From the NCBI RefSeq assembly GCF_000177195.2, contig NC_015953.1, forward strand, positions 5,146,001 through 5,210,000: a stretch of DNA of 64,000 nucleotides, in the 5' to 3' direction. Positions within the stretch are counted from its first letter, which is position 1. The number at the start of each line of letters is the position of its first letter. Made by a program: the position numbers and the translations under genes. The notes beneath the pieces were generated by a model, which did not search any database, was not told the DNA's origin, and worked only from the letters and a program-made list of their open reading frames with translations. The stretch comes from Streptomyces sp. SirexAA-E. Its GTDB lineage: Bacteria > Actinomycetota > Actinomycetes > Streptomycetales > Streptomycetaceae. Below, piece by piece: positions 41,070-49,851 of this stretch.

Positions 41070-41864
41070 TCATCGGTGCGCGAAGACCTCCCGGGTGAAG
41101 AAATCCGTCAGCACCGGGGCGATCGCGTGCGGCGCCAGTTCGCGGGTCTGGCCCGTCAGGGTGCGGTGCCGTGCCCGGGGGATCGCGTCCGCGAGGGCGC
41201 GTGTCGTTCGGTGCGCCCGCTCCGTGCTGAAGCCGCCGGTCACCACGAGGGTGCGCGCCGTCACGGCGCCGAACCGCTCTCCCGGGACCGCGCCGGTACC
41301 CAGGACCGCGTCGTCGTACGCGAGGGTGTGGGCCACCGCCTCCAGGCCCGACCACAGGGGCGCGCGGCGCATCCGGGCGACCGTCGGCTCCGGGACGCCC
41401 GTCCGGGACAGGTACAGCGCCACCGCCCCCGCCCGGTCACCGGCCGAGAGCAGTTCGCGCAGCCGGGCCGTGCAGCGCGCCTTGTGGAGCCGGCCTGCGG
41501 CCCCCGGGGTGTAGGGCGGCTCGAAGACCGCGAGCCGGACCGCGGGCACCCCCGCCGCCTGTGCCTCCAGCGCCAGCGCCCCGCCCGACAGCATGCCGAA
41601 GACCGACACCCGCTCGCCCGCCCGCGCGGCCACCGCCGCCAGGTCCTCGATCTCGCGGCGCACCGCGTACGGGCCGGTGTCCCCGCTGGCACCGCGCCCC
41701 CGCCGGTCGTACGTGACCACCGTGAAGTGCCGCTCCAGCAGGGCCGCCAGGGGTTCCCCGTCCGCCGCGGTGCTCAGCGCACCGCCGACCAGCACCACCG
41801 GTGGCCCGTCGCCCCGCCGGCGGTACGCGATCGGCGTGCCGTCCAAGGAGAGAGTCTTGTCCAT
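41070..41864 (-). CDS. Alpha/beta hydrolase (serine type)
   Basis: Hydrolase of 264 residues. The nucleophile elbow is GMLSGGA (Ser at about 96), with an oxyanion region near VVLVGGALSTAADG and the strand VVTYDRRGRGASGD typical of esterase-like family members. An Asp in the later half would complete the triad with a C-terminal His in ELAPHAIAPVLTDFF. Substrate unknown. It is followed by the SH3 gene on the same strand after 120 nt. The start MDKTLSLDG lacks a strong ribosome-binding site (GGAGGTGGACC lies about 15 nt upstream). Confidence 0.82.
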   Translation of the reverse strand: MDKTLSLDGTPIAYRRRGDGPPVVLVGGALSTAADGEPLAALLERHFTVVTYDRRGRGASGDTGPYAVRREIEDLAAVAARAGERVSVFGMLSGGALALEAQAAGVPAVRLAVFEPPYTPGAAGRLHKARCTARLRELLSAGDRAGAVALYLSRTGVPEPTVARMRRAPLWSGLEAVAHTLAYDDAVLGTGAVPGERFGAVTARTLVVTGGFSTERAHRTTRALADAIPRARHRTLTGQTRELAPHAIAPVLTDFFTREVFAHR

Positions 41865-41925
41865 GTGGAGGTGGACCGGTGGGCCGCGCGGAACTCATCG
41901 GTGCGGCGGAGAAACGTGTCGGAGG

Positions 41926-42261
41926 TCAGTCGGGGACGACCTCGGTGTCGTAGAAGCAGAAGTGGCCGCGGATCCCGGCGACCTGTTCCTTCGGCTCCGG
42001 GTAGGCCCAGACGAGATCGGCCGCCCCGGGGAGCGACCAGTAGGACGCGTCCCCCTTGAACGGGCAGTGGGTGTGCGTGTCGGAAGGGGTCAGCAGCTCG
42101 GTGCGCACGTCCTCGGGCGGCAGGTAGTAGCGCACCGGACAGCCCGTCTCGCGCAGCACGAGCGGGCGGCGGCTCTCGGCGAGCACCTGTCCGTCCCGGA
42201 CCGCGCGCACGTGCTCGGTGCCGGGCTCGACGGTGATGCGGTGTCCTGGAATATCCCTCAT
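41926..42261 (-). CDS. DUF427 domain protein
   Basis: Cytoplasmic protein of 111 residues of the DUF427 family, found in many actinobacteria and fungi and of unknown function. Typical blocks are VRAVRDGQVLAESRRPLVL, PVRYYLPPEDVRTELL, THCPFKGDASYWSL and WAYPEPKEQVAGIRGHFCFY. ATG 42261 is chosen over a start at 42348, which would overlap the divergent LOG gene; AAGGGA is directly upstream though close. Confidence 0.83.
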   Translation of the reverse strand: MRDIPGHRITVEPGTEHVRAVRDGQVLAESRRPLVLRETGCPVRYYLPPEDVRTELLTPSDTHTHCPFKGDASYWSLPGAADLVWAYPEPKEQVAGIRGHFCFYDTEVVPD

Positions 42262-42327
42262 TCCCTTGTCAGCCGAGGGCAGCCCCCGTTTCTTCCCGGC
42301 CCGGGTCGGGATGTCGGCGGCGGCCCG

Positions 42328-42333
42328 TACCGT
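42328..42333 (+). promoter_or_regulatory. Candidate -10 box, leaderless LOG-family gene
   Basis: TACCGT ends 7 nt before ATG 42341; no ribosome-binding site. Confidence 0.45.
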
Positions 42334-42340
42334 ATGCGAC

Positions 42341-42880
42341 ATGAACATCTGTGTCTTCCTCTCCGCCGCCGACCTCGACGACCGCTACACCGGGCCCGCG
42401 CGTGAATTCGCCGCACTGCTGGGCCGGGGCGGGCACACCCTGGTCTGGGGAGGGTCGGAGAGCGGACTGATGAAGGTCGTCGCCGACGGGGTGCAGGAGG
42501 CGGGCGGGCGGCTCGTGGGCGTGTCGGTGGACTTCCTCGCCGCCAAGGCCCGGGAGAACGCGGACGAGATGGTCATAGCCAAGGACCTGGCCGAGCGCAA
42601 GGCGCTGCTGCTGGAGAAGTCCGACGCCGTCGTGATCATGGTCGGCGGCACCGGGACGCTCGACGAGGCCACGGAGATCCTGGAGCTGAAGAAGCACGGC
42701 AAGCACACCAAGCCGGTCGTCCTGCTGAACACCGCGGGCTTCTACGACGGTCTGCGCCAGCAGTTCCAGCGCATGGAGGACGAGGGCTTCCTGCCGGTCC
42801 CCCTCACCGACCTGGTCTTCTTCGCCGAGGACGGAGTGGGCGCGCTCGCCTACCTGGAGGAGTCCGCCGGGATGCGGTGA
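42341..42880 (+). CDS. LOG family protein (lysine decarboxylase-like fold)
   Basis: Protein of 179 residues of the LOG/TIGR00730 group, many of which remove ribose 5'-phosphate from cytokinin nucleotides or related nucleoside monophosphates. The catalytic stretch is VGGTGTLDEATE, a variant of PGGxGTxxE with Val for Pro; the Arg of the upstream motif is in AERKALL. The N-terminus MNICVFLSAADLDDRY is typical for the Rossmann fold. Physiological substrate unclear; purine salvage or signalling is possible. Confidence 0.82.
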   Translation: MNICVFLSAADLDDRYTGPAREFAALLGRGGHTLVWGGSESGLMKVVADGVQEAGGRLVGVSVDFLAAKARENADEMVIAKDLAERKALLLEKSDAVVIMVGGTGTLDEATEILELKKHGKHTKPVVLLNTAGFYDGLRQQFQRMEDEGFLPVPLTDLVFFAEDGVGALAYLEESAGMR

Positions 42881-42927
42881 GCCCGGGCGGACGCCGCACC
42901 GACCTGCGGTGATGCGAGCATGTGGGC

Positions 42928-43617
42928 ATGCCTACTCATCTCATCACCGGCGCCGGTTCCGGTATCGGCGCGGCCGTCGCCCGCCGCCTGACGGAACGCG
43001 GCGACGACCTCGTGCTGCTGGCCCGTGACGCGGGCCGCGCCAAGGAGCTCGCCGCGCTCCACCCCGGAGCACGCACGCTCGTCGGCGACCTCGGCAACCC
43101 CGACCGGCTCTCCTGGGCCTTCGGCCAGCAGCCGATGCCCGAACGGCTCGACTCCCTCCTGCACATCGCGGGCGTCGTCGAACTCGGCCGGATCGGCGAG
43201 CTCACGCCCAAGTCGTGGCACTTCCAGCTGAACGCCAACCTGGTCGCCCCCGCCGAGCTGACCCGGCTGCTGCTGCCGCAGCTGCGGGTCAGCCAGGGGC
43301 ACGTCGTCTTCGTGAACTCCGGTGCCGGCCTGGCCGCGAACGCCGAGTGGGGCGCGTACGCCGCGAGCAAGCACGGCCTGAAGGCCCTCGCCGACTCGCT
43401 GCGCCACGAGGAACACGCGAGCGGCGTCCGGGTCACCTCCGTGTACCCGGGCCGCACCGCCGGCCCCATGCAGGCCAAGGTCCACCAGCAGGAGGGCAAG
43501 GAGTACGACGCCTCCCGCTGGATCGACCCGGAATCGGTCGCCACGACGATCCTGCTGGCGCTCGACCTCCCTCGGGACGCCGAGATCAACGACCTGACGG
43601 TCCGCCCGGGCCGCTGA
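42928..43617 (+). CDS. Short-chain dehydrogenase/reductase
   Basis: SDR of 229 residues. TGAGSGIGAAVARRL (8-22) binds NAD(P), LLHIAGVVELG carries a variant NNAG-type strand, and catalytic YAASKHG holds Tyr and Lys, with the Ser in VNSGAG. Length and motifs fit classical SDRs. The substrate cannot be read. ATG 42928 is preferred to GTG 42922. It sits between LOG and MetE-like genes with no evident operon link. Confidence 0.87.
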   Translation: MPTHLITGAGSGIGAAVARRLTERGDDLVLLARDAGRAKELAALHPGARTLVGDLGNPDRLSWAFGQQPMPERLDSLLHIAGVVELGRIGELTPKSWHFQLNANLVAPAELTRLLLPQLRVSQGHVVFVNSGAGLAANAEWGAYAASKHGLKALADSLRHEEHASGVRVTSVYPGRTAGPMQAKVHQQEGKEYDASRWIDPESVATTILLALDLPRDAEINDLTVRPGR

Positions 43618-43699
43618 CGGCCGGGGCGGCGACCCGGGCCGGGTCCGGCCCGACCCGACCGGGACCGCGGCCCCGACCGGCCGGACCCTCCCGGGCCCG

Positions 43700-43705
43700 T
43701 AGGCT
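43700..43705 (+). promoter_or_regulatory. Candidate -10 box, leaderless MetE-like gene
   Basis: TAGGCT ends 6 nt before GTG 43712; no ribosome-binding site. Confidence 0.45.
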
Positions 43706-43711
43706 TTCCGG

Positions 43712-44737
43712 GTGAGCGAGAAGAGCGAGTTCAGCGCGTACGGCGCCACCGGCATCGGATCCATGCCGGGAGGCGACGCCCGGGAGGCCGCCAAGACCGT
43801 CGTCGGATCCTTCGCCGACGGGCAGGGACTGCCGTATCTGCCGGAACTCCCGGCCCGCGGGCCCGGTGCCGACATGATCGGGCGGACCGTCGGACTGCTG
43901 GAGGAGATGTACGGCCACGTCGAGCCCAGCGGCTGGCGGATCAGCGACCGGCCCGGCCGCGACACCCGCCGGGCCCGCTCCTGGCTCGGCGAGGACCTGG
44001 ACGCCCTGGAGGAGTTCACGCAGGGCTACGAAGGACTGCTCAAGGTCCAGGCCGTCGGCCCCTGGACCCTGGCGGCGGGCCTGGAACTGCGCGGCGGCGA
44101 GGCGATGGTCGCCGACCCCGGCGCCTGCCGCGACCTGGCCGGTTCACTGGCCGAAGGACTGCGCGGGCACCTCGCCGAGGTCCGCCGCAGGATCCCCGGC
44201 GCCGAGATCGTCCTCCAGCTCGACGAACCCTCCCTCACCGCCGTACTGCGAGGGCGCGTCCGCTCCGCGAGCGGCTACCGGACCTACCGCGCCGTGGACC
44301 GCCAGGTCGTCGAAGGGGCCCTGCGCGACCTGCTGGCGGTCAATGACGGCGGGCCGACGACCGTCCACTCCTGCGCCCCCGACGTACCGTTCGCCCTGCT
44401 GCGCCGCGCCGGGGCCGGGTCCGTCTCGTTCGACTTCTCGCTGCTCACCGAGCGTGAGGAGGAGGCGATCGGGGAGGCCGTCGAGGACGGCACCCAGCTC
44501 CTGCTCGGCGTCGTCCCCTCCCTCGACGCCGCCTCGGCCGCATTGTCGGACCCGGGCGGTAGCGTCATGGGGGTCAGGACGCTGTGGAACAGGCTGGGGC
44601 TGAATCCGGGGACTCTCGCCGAGTCCGTCGTCATCACCCCGTCCTGCGGGCTGGCGGGGGCGTCACCCGCCTACGCGCGGACCGCGCTCGCCCACTGCGT
44701 CCGGGCCGCGAGGTCACTCGCGAACAACCCTGAGTAA
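43712..44737 (+). CDS. MetE-like cobalamin-independent methionine synthase family protein
   Basis: Protein of 341 residues, about the size of one barrel of MetE, with Zn ligands His-x-Cys in VHSCAPD and a later Cys in TPSCGLAGASP. LQLDEPSL resembles the substrate-side strand. The full MetE has two barrels (about 750 residues), so this single-barrel relative may use a corrinoid protein, methylate another thiol or have an unknown role. It starts at GTG 43712. The stop is 30 nt before ligA, so it may share that transcript. Confidence 0.8.
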   Translation: MSEKSEFSAYGATGIGSMPGGDAREAAKTVVGSFADGQGLPYLPELPARGPGADMIGRTVGLLEEMYGHVEPSGWRISDRPGRDTRRARSWLGEDLDALEEFTQGYEGLLKVQAVGPWTLAAGLELRGGEAMVADPGACRDLAGSLAEGLRGHLAEVRRRIPGAEIVLQLDEPSLTAVLRGRVRSASGYRTYRAVDRQVVEGALRDLLAVNDGGPTTVHSCAPDVPFALLRRAGAGSVSFDFSLLTEREEEAIGEAVEDGTQLLLGVVPSLDAASAALSDPGGSVMGVRTLWNRLGLNPGTLAESVVITPSCGLAGASPAYARTALAHCVRAARSLANNPE

Positions 44738-44767
44738 CGGGGTCGGGTCGACGGGAGGAACGGGACG

Positions 44768-46966
44768 ATGGCCGGCGAACAGCAGGCGCGGGAGCTGACG
44801 GGTGTGTCCGCGGAGGCGAGGGAGCGGCACGCGCTGCTGTCCGAGCAGATCGAGGAGCACCGCTTCCGGTACTACGTGAAGGACCAGCCGGTCGTCAGCG
44901 ACGCCGAGTTCGACCGGCTGATGCGCGAGCTGGAGGCCGTCGAGGACGAGAACCCGCAGCTGCGCACCCCGGATTCGCCGACCCAGAAGGTCGCCGGGCC
45001 GTACACGACGGAGTTCACCTCCGTCGAGCACCGCGAGCGGATGCTGTCGCTGGACAACGCCTTCGACGACGAGGAGCTCGCCGCCTGGGCCGAGCGCGTC
45101 GCCAAGGACGTGGGCCGCCCCGGCTACCACTTCCTGTGCGAGCTCAAGGTCGACGGCCTCGCCGTCAACCTCACCTACGAGCACGGCAGGCTGACCCGCG
45201 CGGCGACCCGTGGCGACGGCCGCACCGGCGAGGACATCACCCCCAACATCCGTACGATCGCCGAGATCCCGCACCGCCTCACCGGCGACCGCGTCCCCGC
45301 CCTGGTGGAGATCCGCGGCGAGGTCTACTTCCCGATGGAGGCCTTCGAGGGGCTCAACGCCCGTCTGGTGGAGGCCGGTGACAAGCCCTTCGCCAACCCG
45401 CGCAACGCGGCGGCCGGTTCACTGCGCCAGAAGGACCCGAAGGTCACCGCCACCCGCCCGCTGCACATGGTGGTGCACGGCATCGGCGCCCGTGAGGGCC
45501 TCGACATCGACCGGCTCTCCCAGGCGTACGACCTGCTGCGCGACTGGGGCCTGCCGACCGCCCGGCACAACAAGGTCGTCGACTCCCTCGACGGCGTCCG
45601 CGAGTTCGTCCGGTACTTCGGCGAGAACCGCCACTCCGTGGAGCACGAGATCGACGGCGTCGTCGTCAAGCTCGACGAGATCCCCCTCCAGGGCCGCCTG
45701 GGCTCGACCTCCCGCGCCCCGCGCTGGGCGATCGCCTGGAAGTACGCCCCCGAGGAGGTCAACACCAAGCTGGTGAACATCCGCGTCGGCGTCGGACGCA
45801 CCGGCAGGGTCACGCCCTACGCCCAGGTCGAGGCCGTCGAGGTGGCGGGCTCCGAGGTCGAGTTCGCCACCCTGCACAACCAGAACGTCGTGAAGGCCAA
45901 GGGCGTCCTGATCGGCGACACGGTGGTGCTCCGCAAGGCCGGAGACGTCATCCCGGAGATCCTCGGCCCGGTCGTCGACCTGCGGGACGGCAGCGAACGC
46001 GAGTTCGTCATGCCCGCCGAGTGCCCCGAGTGCGGGACACCGCTGCGCCCCATGAAGGAGGGCGACGTCGACCTCCGCTGCCCCAACGCGCGGTCCTGCC
46101 CGGCCCAGCTGCGGGAGCGGGTGGCCTATCTCGCCGGCCGCAAGTGCCTGGACATCGACCACTTCGGCTATGTGGCGGCGGCGGCCCTCACCCAGCCGCT
46201 GGAGCCGTCCGAGCCGCCGCTGCGGGACGAGGGCGACCTGTTCTCCCTGACGATCGACCAACTGCTGCCGATCCGGGCCTACGTCCTGGACCCGGACAGC
46301 GGTCTGCCCCGGCGCGACCCGAAGACCGGCGAGGAGAAGATCGCGACGGTCTTCGCCAACCAGCAGGGCGAGCCGAAGAAGAACGCCCTCGCCCTGCTCG
46401 ACGGCATCGCGGCCGCCAAGCAGGCGCCGCTGGCCCGGATCCTCACCGGGCTGTCGATCCGCCATGTCGGCCCGGTGGCCGCGGTGGAGCTGGCCCGCCA
46501 GTTCCGCTCCGTCGACCGCATCGACGAGGCGTCCGAGGCGGAGCTGGCCGCCGCCGACGGCGTCGGATCCATCATCGCGGCTTCGGTCAAGCAGTGGTTC
46601 GCCGAGGACTGGCACCGCGAGATCCTGCGCAAGTGGCGGGAGGCCGGGGTCCGGATGGAGGACGAGGGCGCGGGCGAGGACGAGGGGCCCCGGCCCCTCG
46701 AAGGACTCACGGTCGTCGTCACCGGCACCCTGGCCTCCCACACCAGGGACGGGGCGAAGGACGCGCTGCAGAGCCTCGGGGCGAAGGTCACCGGATCCGT
46801 CTCGAAGAAGACCTCCTTCGTCGTGGTGGGCGAGAACCCCGGCTCCAAGTACGACAAGGCGATGCAGCTCAAGGTGCCCGTCCTCGACGAGGCCGGGTTC
46901 GCCGTCCTCCTCGACGAGGGGCCCGACGCGGCCCGGGAGGCAGCCGTGCCCGCCGAGGAGGCCTGA
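44768..46966 (+). CDS. ligA: NAD-dependent DNA ligase
   Basis: Essential replicative ligase of 732 residues. In order: Ia domain (HRFRYYVKDQPVVSDAEFD), adenylation domain with lysine in CELKVDGLAVN, OB fold, four-Cys zinc finger (CPECG and CPNARSCP), helix-hairpin-helix repeats and a C-terminal BRCT domain (about 635-715). It is longer than the E. coli enzyme (671) because of an insertion after the zinc finger (about 475-530) and an extended tail, as is usual for Streptomyces. ATG 44768 has GGAGG about 11 nt upstream. Confidence 0.97.
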   Translation: MAGEQQARELTGVSAEARERHALLSEQIEEHRFRYYVKDQPVVSDAEFDRLMRELEAVEDENPQLRTPDSPTQKVAGPYTTEFTSVEHRERMLSLDNAFDDEELAAWAERVAKDVGRPGYHFLCELKVDGLAVNLTYEHGRLTRAATRGDGRTGEDITPNIRTIAEIPHRLTGDRVPALVEIRGEVYFPMEAFEGLNARLVEAGDKPFANPRNAAAGSLRQKDPKVTATRPLHMVVHGIGAREGLDIDRLSQAYDLLRDWGLPTARHNKVVDSLDGVREFVRYFGENRHSVEHEIDGVVVKLDEIPLQGRLGSTSRAPRWAIAWKYAPEEVNTKLVNIRVGVGRTGRVTPYAQVEAVEVAGSEVEFATLHNQNVVKAKGVLIGDTVVLRKAGDVIPEILGPVVDLRDGSEREFVMPAECPECGTPLRPMKEGDVDLRCPNARSCPAQLRERVAYLAGRKCLDIDHFGYVAAAALTQPLEPSEPPLRDEGDLFSLTIDQLLPIRAYVLDPDSGLPRRDPKTGEEKIATVFANQQGEPKKNALALLDGIAAAKQAPLARILTGLSIRHVGPVAAVELARQFRSVDRIDEASEAELAAADGVGSIIAASVKQWFAEDWHREILRKWREAGVRMEDEGAGEDEGPRPLEGLTVVVTGTLASHTRDGAKDALQSLGAKVTGSVSKKTSFVVVGENPGSKYDKAMQLKVPVLDEAGFAVLLDEGPDAAREAAVPAEEA

Positions 46967-47272
46967 TCGAGGCTCGATCGATACACCGCCGGCGCGTGAC
47001 GGCGGGGGAGAAGGGAAAGGAACGGAGGAAAGCGGGCGGGCAGGGAAGGAAACGGCGACGCACACCACCCGTTCGGCGCATATCAGACGGTGACGGGTGT
47101 CAGGTCCGCATTCGGGCAAGAGCTGAAGAGCGCTGCCCCTCGGAGCCCTTCGCGGCCTACTGTTGAACGTGCACCTGCCGTGCCCCGGCCGCGTGGTGGG
47201 ATTCGGGCCGCGGTGGCATGGGAGCGGGAGCCACCGTGGGACATCGGCACCGCCGGCTGTGAGAGGGACGGA
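46967..47272. other. Intergenic region with polypurine tract
   Basis: 306 bases between ligA and the GGDEF/EAL gene without a credible coding frame. Plus-strand 47005-47053 is almost all purine (runs like GGGGGAGAAGGGAAAGGAA). TACTGT near 47158 is a weak -10 candidate for the following gene. Confidence 0.45.
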
Positions 47273-49447
47273 ATGGAACCGACCGAGAGCGCCGCACCGG
47301 TGTCGCGGCCGAGGGGTCTGGCGGACCTCGCGAGGAAACTGGTCCCCGCGCGGACGGGCACGATCCCGACAGTGGGGGCCTTCGTCGTGGCGGTCGCCAC
47401 CGCACAGCTCGCGACCGGCTTCTACCAGGCGGTCGGCGACGGCCGGGCCCTCTTCCCGGACGGTACCGCGGGCTGGTCGCTCGCGGTGCTCACCGGCGTC
47501 GTCGTCGGCCATCTCGTCGCCCTCGGGCGCGACCGCTGGTGGGGCGGCACCGGCTCCGGCGCCGCCCTCACCCTCGCGGTGCTGCTGCTGTACGGCTGGG
47601 TGCCCGCAGGACTGGTCAGCCTCGTCGTGGTGGTGCTCGTCGGCACGGCCCGCCGGCACCGCTGGCGGCAGGGGCTGCTGCACGGGGCCGTCGACATCAT
47701 CGGCATCGGGGCCGCCGCCCTCGTCCTGGCCGCGTTCGGCCAGGTGGCCACCGTGGAGAGACCCTGGCGGCCACTCCACTGGGGCATCGAGGCCGTACCG
47801 GAGGTGCTCCTCGCCGCCTGCACCTATCTCCTCGTCACCCGGCTCCTGCTGTGGTACACCCGTGCCTCCCAGAGCGGCCAACTGCCCACCGTCGCCCGCA
47901 CCGCCGTGCTGCGCCAAGGGCTCGTCGCCGTCGCCCTGGTCGGTATCACCCCGCTGATCTGCGTCGTGGCCTCCGCGATGCCGGTGCTGCTGCCGCTCTT
48001 CGCCGTACCGCTGATCGCCCTGGACTCCACGCTCTGGATCGCCCGCGCCCGGGCCGAGGAGCAGCTGCGGGACCCGCTGACGGGGCTGCCCAACCGGCAG
48101 TGGCTCCTGGAGCGGACCTGGACCGCGCTGGAGGAAGCCGAGGTCACCGGCGCCCGGGCCGCGCTCGTCCTCATCGACCTGGACCGCTTCCGCGCGGTCA
48201 ACGACACCCTGGGCCACCTCGCCGGGGACCGGCTGCTCCTCCAGATCGCCGAACGGCTCCGGCTCGCCCTGCCCCGCGGCGCGGAGGCCGCGCGGCTCGG
48301 CGGCGACGAGTTCGCCGTCCTGCTGCCGACCACGGACTCCACCACCAGCGCACAGCGCGTCGCCCGCCACCTGGTCGCCGAGCTCTCCTCCCCGCTCGGC
48401 CTGGACGGGCTCACCCTGGTGCTGGAGGCCAGCGCCGGTGTCGCCGTCCACCCCGACCACGCGCTCGACGCCGAAGGGCTGCTCCGCCGCGCCGACGTCG
48501 CCATGTACCAGGCCAAGCGCGACCGCACCGGCGTGGAGGTGTACGAGTCCAAGCGCGACAGCAACACCCCGGACCGGCTCGGGCTGCTGGGCGACCTGCG
48601 CCGTGCCCTGGACGCCCGCGAGGTGGAGCTCCACTACCAGCCCAAGGTCCGCTTCGACGGTCAGGTCGCCGGACTCGAAGCGCTCGTACGCTGGGTGCAC
48701 CCGGAGCGCGGGCGGGTCCCCCCGGACGAGTTCATCGCCATCGCGGAGTCGTCCGGCCTGATGCCGCACCTCACCGAGTACGTCCTGGAGACGGCCCTCG
48801 CCCAGGTCGCCCGGTGGCGCGCGCAGGGACTGTTCGTCCCCGTCGCCGTCAACGTCTCGCCGCGCGACGTCCACACCCCGGGCTTCGCGGGCAGCGTCGC
48901 CGCCCGGCTGGCCCGGCACGGCGTCCCGGCCGGCGCGCTGCAACTGGAGATCACGGAGCACGTGCTGCTGGAGGACCCGCAGCGCGCCGCCGACACCCTG
49001 GCCGGGCTCACCGCGCACGGCGTGAAGATGTCCCTGGACGACTTCGGCACCGGCTACTCCTCCCTGGTGCACCTGCGGAAGCTGCCCGTCAGCGAACTCA
49101 AGATCGACCGGTCGTTCGTGGCCCGGCTCGCCGTCGACACCGAGGACGCGGAGATCGTCCGCTGCACCATCGACCTGGCCCACTCGCTCGGCCTGCTGGT
49201 CGTCGCGGAGGGCGTCGAGGACGACGAGACCTGGGAGCGCCTGCGGGACCTGCGCTGCGACGCGGTGCAGGGGTGGCTGGTCGCCGCCGCGATGCCGCCC
49301 CAGGAGACCACGGCCTGGCTGCGGGCCCGCGGTGAGCACGGCTGGCGGCGGCCCGCGGAGCTGGAGGCGGCGGCGGGGGCGGCGGCCCCCGAACCGGAGC
49401 ACCGGCCCGCGGGCCACGCGCTCAACCCGGGCCCGGCGACGGCCTGA
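47273..49447 (+). CDS. Membrane-bound GGDEF-EAL protein (c-di-GMP turnover)
   Basis: Protein of 724 residues. About six to eight hydrophobic segments (30-250) anchor it. The GGDEF domain keeps its motif GGDEF at 343-347, but no RxxD inhibitory site precedes it. The EAL domain begins with EAL at 469-471, and NVSPRD, EITEH, DDFGTGYSSL, LKIDRSF and EGVEDDETWE keep the metal and water-activating residues. Both activities are thus possible. By position and domains it appears to be the orthologue of S. coelicolor RmdB, which acts as a phosphodiesterase affecting development (from memory). ATG 47273 follows GAGAGGGACGGA. Confidence 0.9.
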   Translation: MEPTESAAPVSRPRGLADLARKLVPARTGTIPTVGAFVVAVATAQLATGFYQAVGDGRALFPDGTAGWSLAVLTGVVVGHLVALGRDRWWGGTGSGAALTLAVLLLYGWVPAGLVSLVVVVLVGTARRHRWRQGLLHGAVDIIGIGAAALVLAAFGQVATVERPWRPLHWGIEAVPEVLLAACTYLLVTRLLLWYTRASQSGQLPTVARTAVLRQGLVAVALVGITPLICVVASAMPVLLPLFAVPLIALDSTLWIARARAEEQLRDPLTGLPNRQWLLERTWTALEEAEVTGARAALVLIDLDRFRAVNDTLGHLAGDRLLLQIAERLRLALPRGAEAARLGGDEFAVLLPTTDSTTSAQRVARHLVAELSSPLGLDGLTLVLEASAGVAVHPDHALDAEGLLRRADVAMYQAKRDRTGVEVYESKRDSNTPDRLGLLGDLRRALDAREVELHYQPKVRFDGQVAGLEALVRWVHPERGRVPPDEFIAIAESSGLMPHLTEYVLETALAQVARWRAQGLFVPVAVNVSPRDVHTPGFAGSVAARLARHGVPAGALQLEITEHVLLEDPQRAADTLAGLTAHGVKMSLDDFGTGYSSLVHLRKLPVSELKIDRSFVARLAVDTEDAEIVRCTIDLAHSLGLLVVAEGVEDDETWERLRDLRCDAVQGWLVAAAMPPQETTAWLRARGEHGWRRPAELEAAAGAAAPEPEHRPAGHALNPGPATA

Positions 49448-49504
49448 CGGGGCGGGCCGGGGCCTTCGGAGGCGGTGTGTCCGTCGGCGTGTCCGGCGAC
49501 CCCA

Positions 49505-49510
49505 TAGGAT
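49505..49510 (+). promoter_or_regulatory. Candidate -10 box of the gat operon
   Basis: TAGGAT, the Streptomyces housekeeping consensus, lies 38 nt before the gatC start with TGAGG as its ribosome-binding site. No strong -35 hexamer. Confidence 0.45.
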
Positions 49511-49548
49511 TGGGGCCAAACCACACACCGAACCCTGAGGATCGCTGC

Positions 49549-49845
49549 ATGCCTGGCATCACGCGCGAGGAGGTCGCCCACCTCGCCCGGCTGGCGCGTC
49601 TGGAGCTGAAGGGCGAAGAGCTCGAACACTTCGCCGGTCAGCTCGACGACATCATCGGCGCGGTCGCCCGCGTCTCCGAGGTCGCCGACCAAGACGTACC
49701 GCCGACCTCCCACCCGCTGCCGCTGACCAACGTCATGCGGGCGGACGAGGTCCGTCCGTCGCTCACCCCCGCGCAGGCGCTCTCCGGCGCCCCGGCCCAG
49801 GAGCAGCAGCGTTTCAAGGTGCCGCAGATCCTGGGGGAGGACTAA
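49549..49845 (+). CDS. gatC: Asp-tRNA(Asn)/Glu-tRNA(Gln) amidotransferase subunit C
   Basis: Short chaperone-like subunit of 98 residues that wraps GatA and GatB. It starts MPGITREEVAHLARLARL and has VPPTSHPLPLTNVMRADEVR. It opens the gatC-gatA-small ORF-gatB operon, with gatA 6 nt later. Full-length for the family. Confidence 0.95.
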   Translation: MPGITREEVAHLARLARLELKGEELEHFAGQLDDIIGAVARVSEVADQDVPPTSHPLPLTNVMRADEVRPSLTPAQALSGAPAQEQQRFKVPQILGED

Positions 49846-49851
49846 ACAGCC

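Noticed and set aside
45419..49528. 1,369-codon minus-strand open frame
   Set aside because: Antisense to ligA and the GGDEF/EAL gene; Gly/Arg/Val/Leu-rich shadow with no domain.
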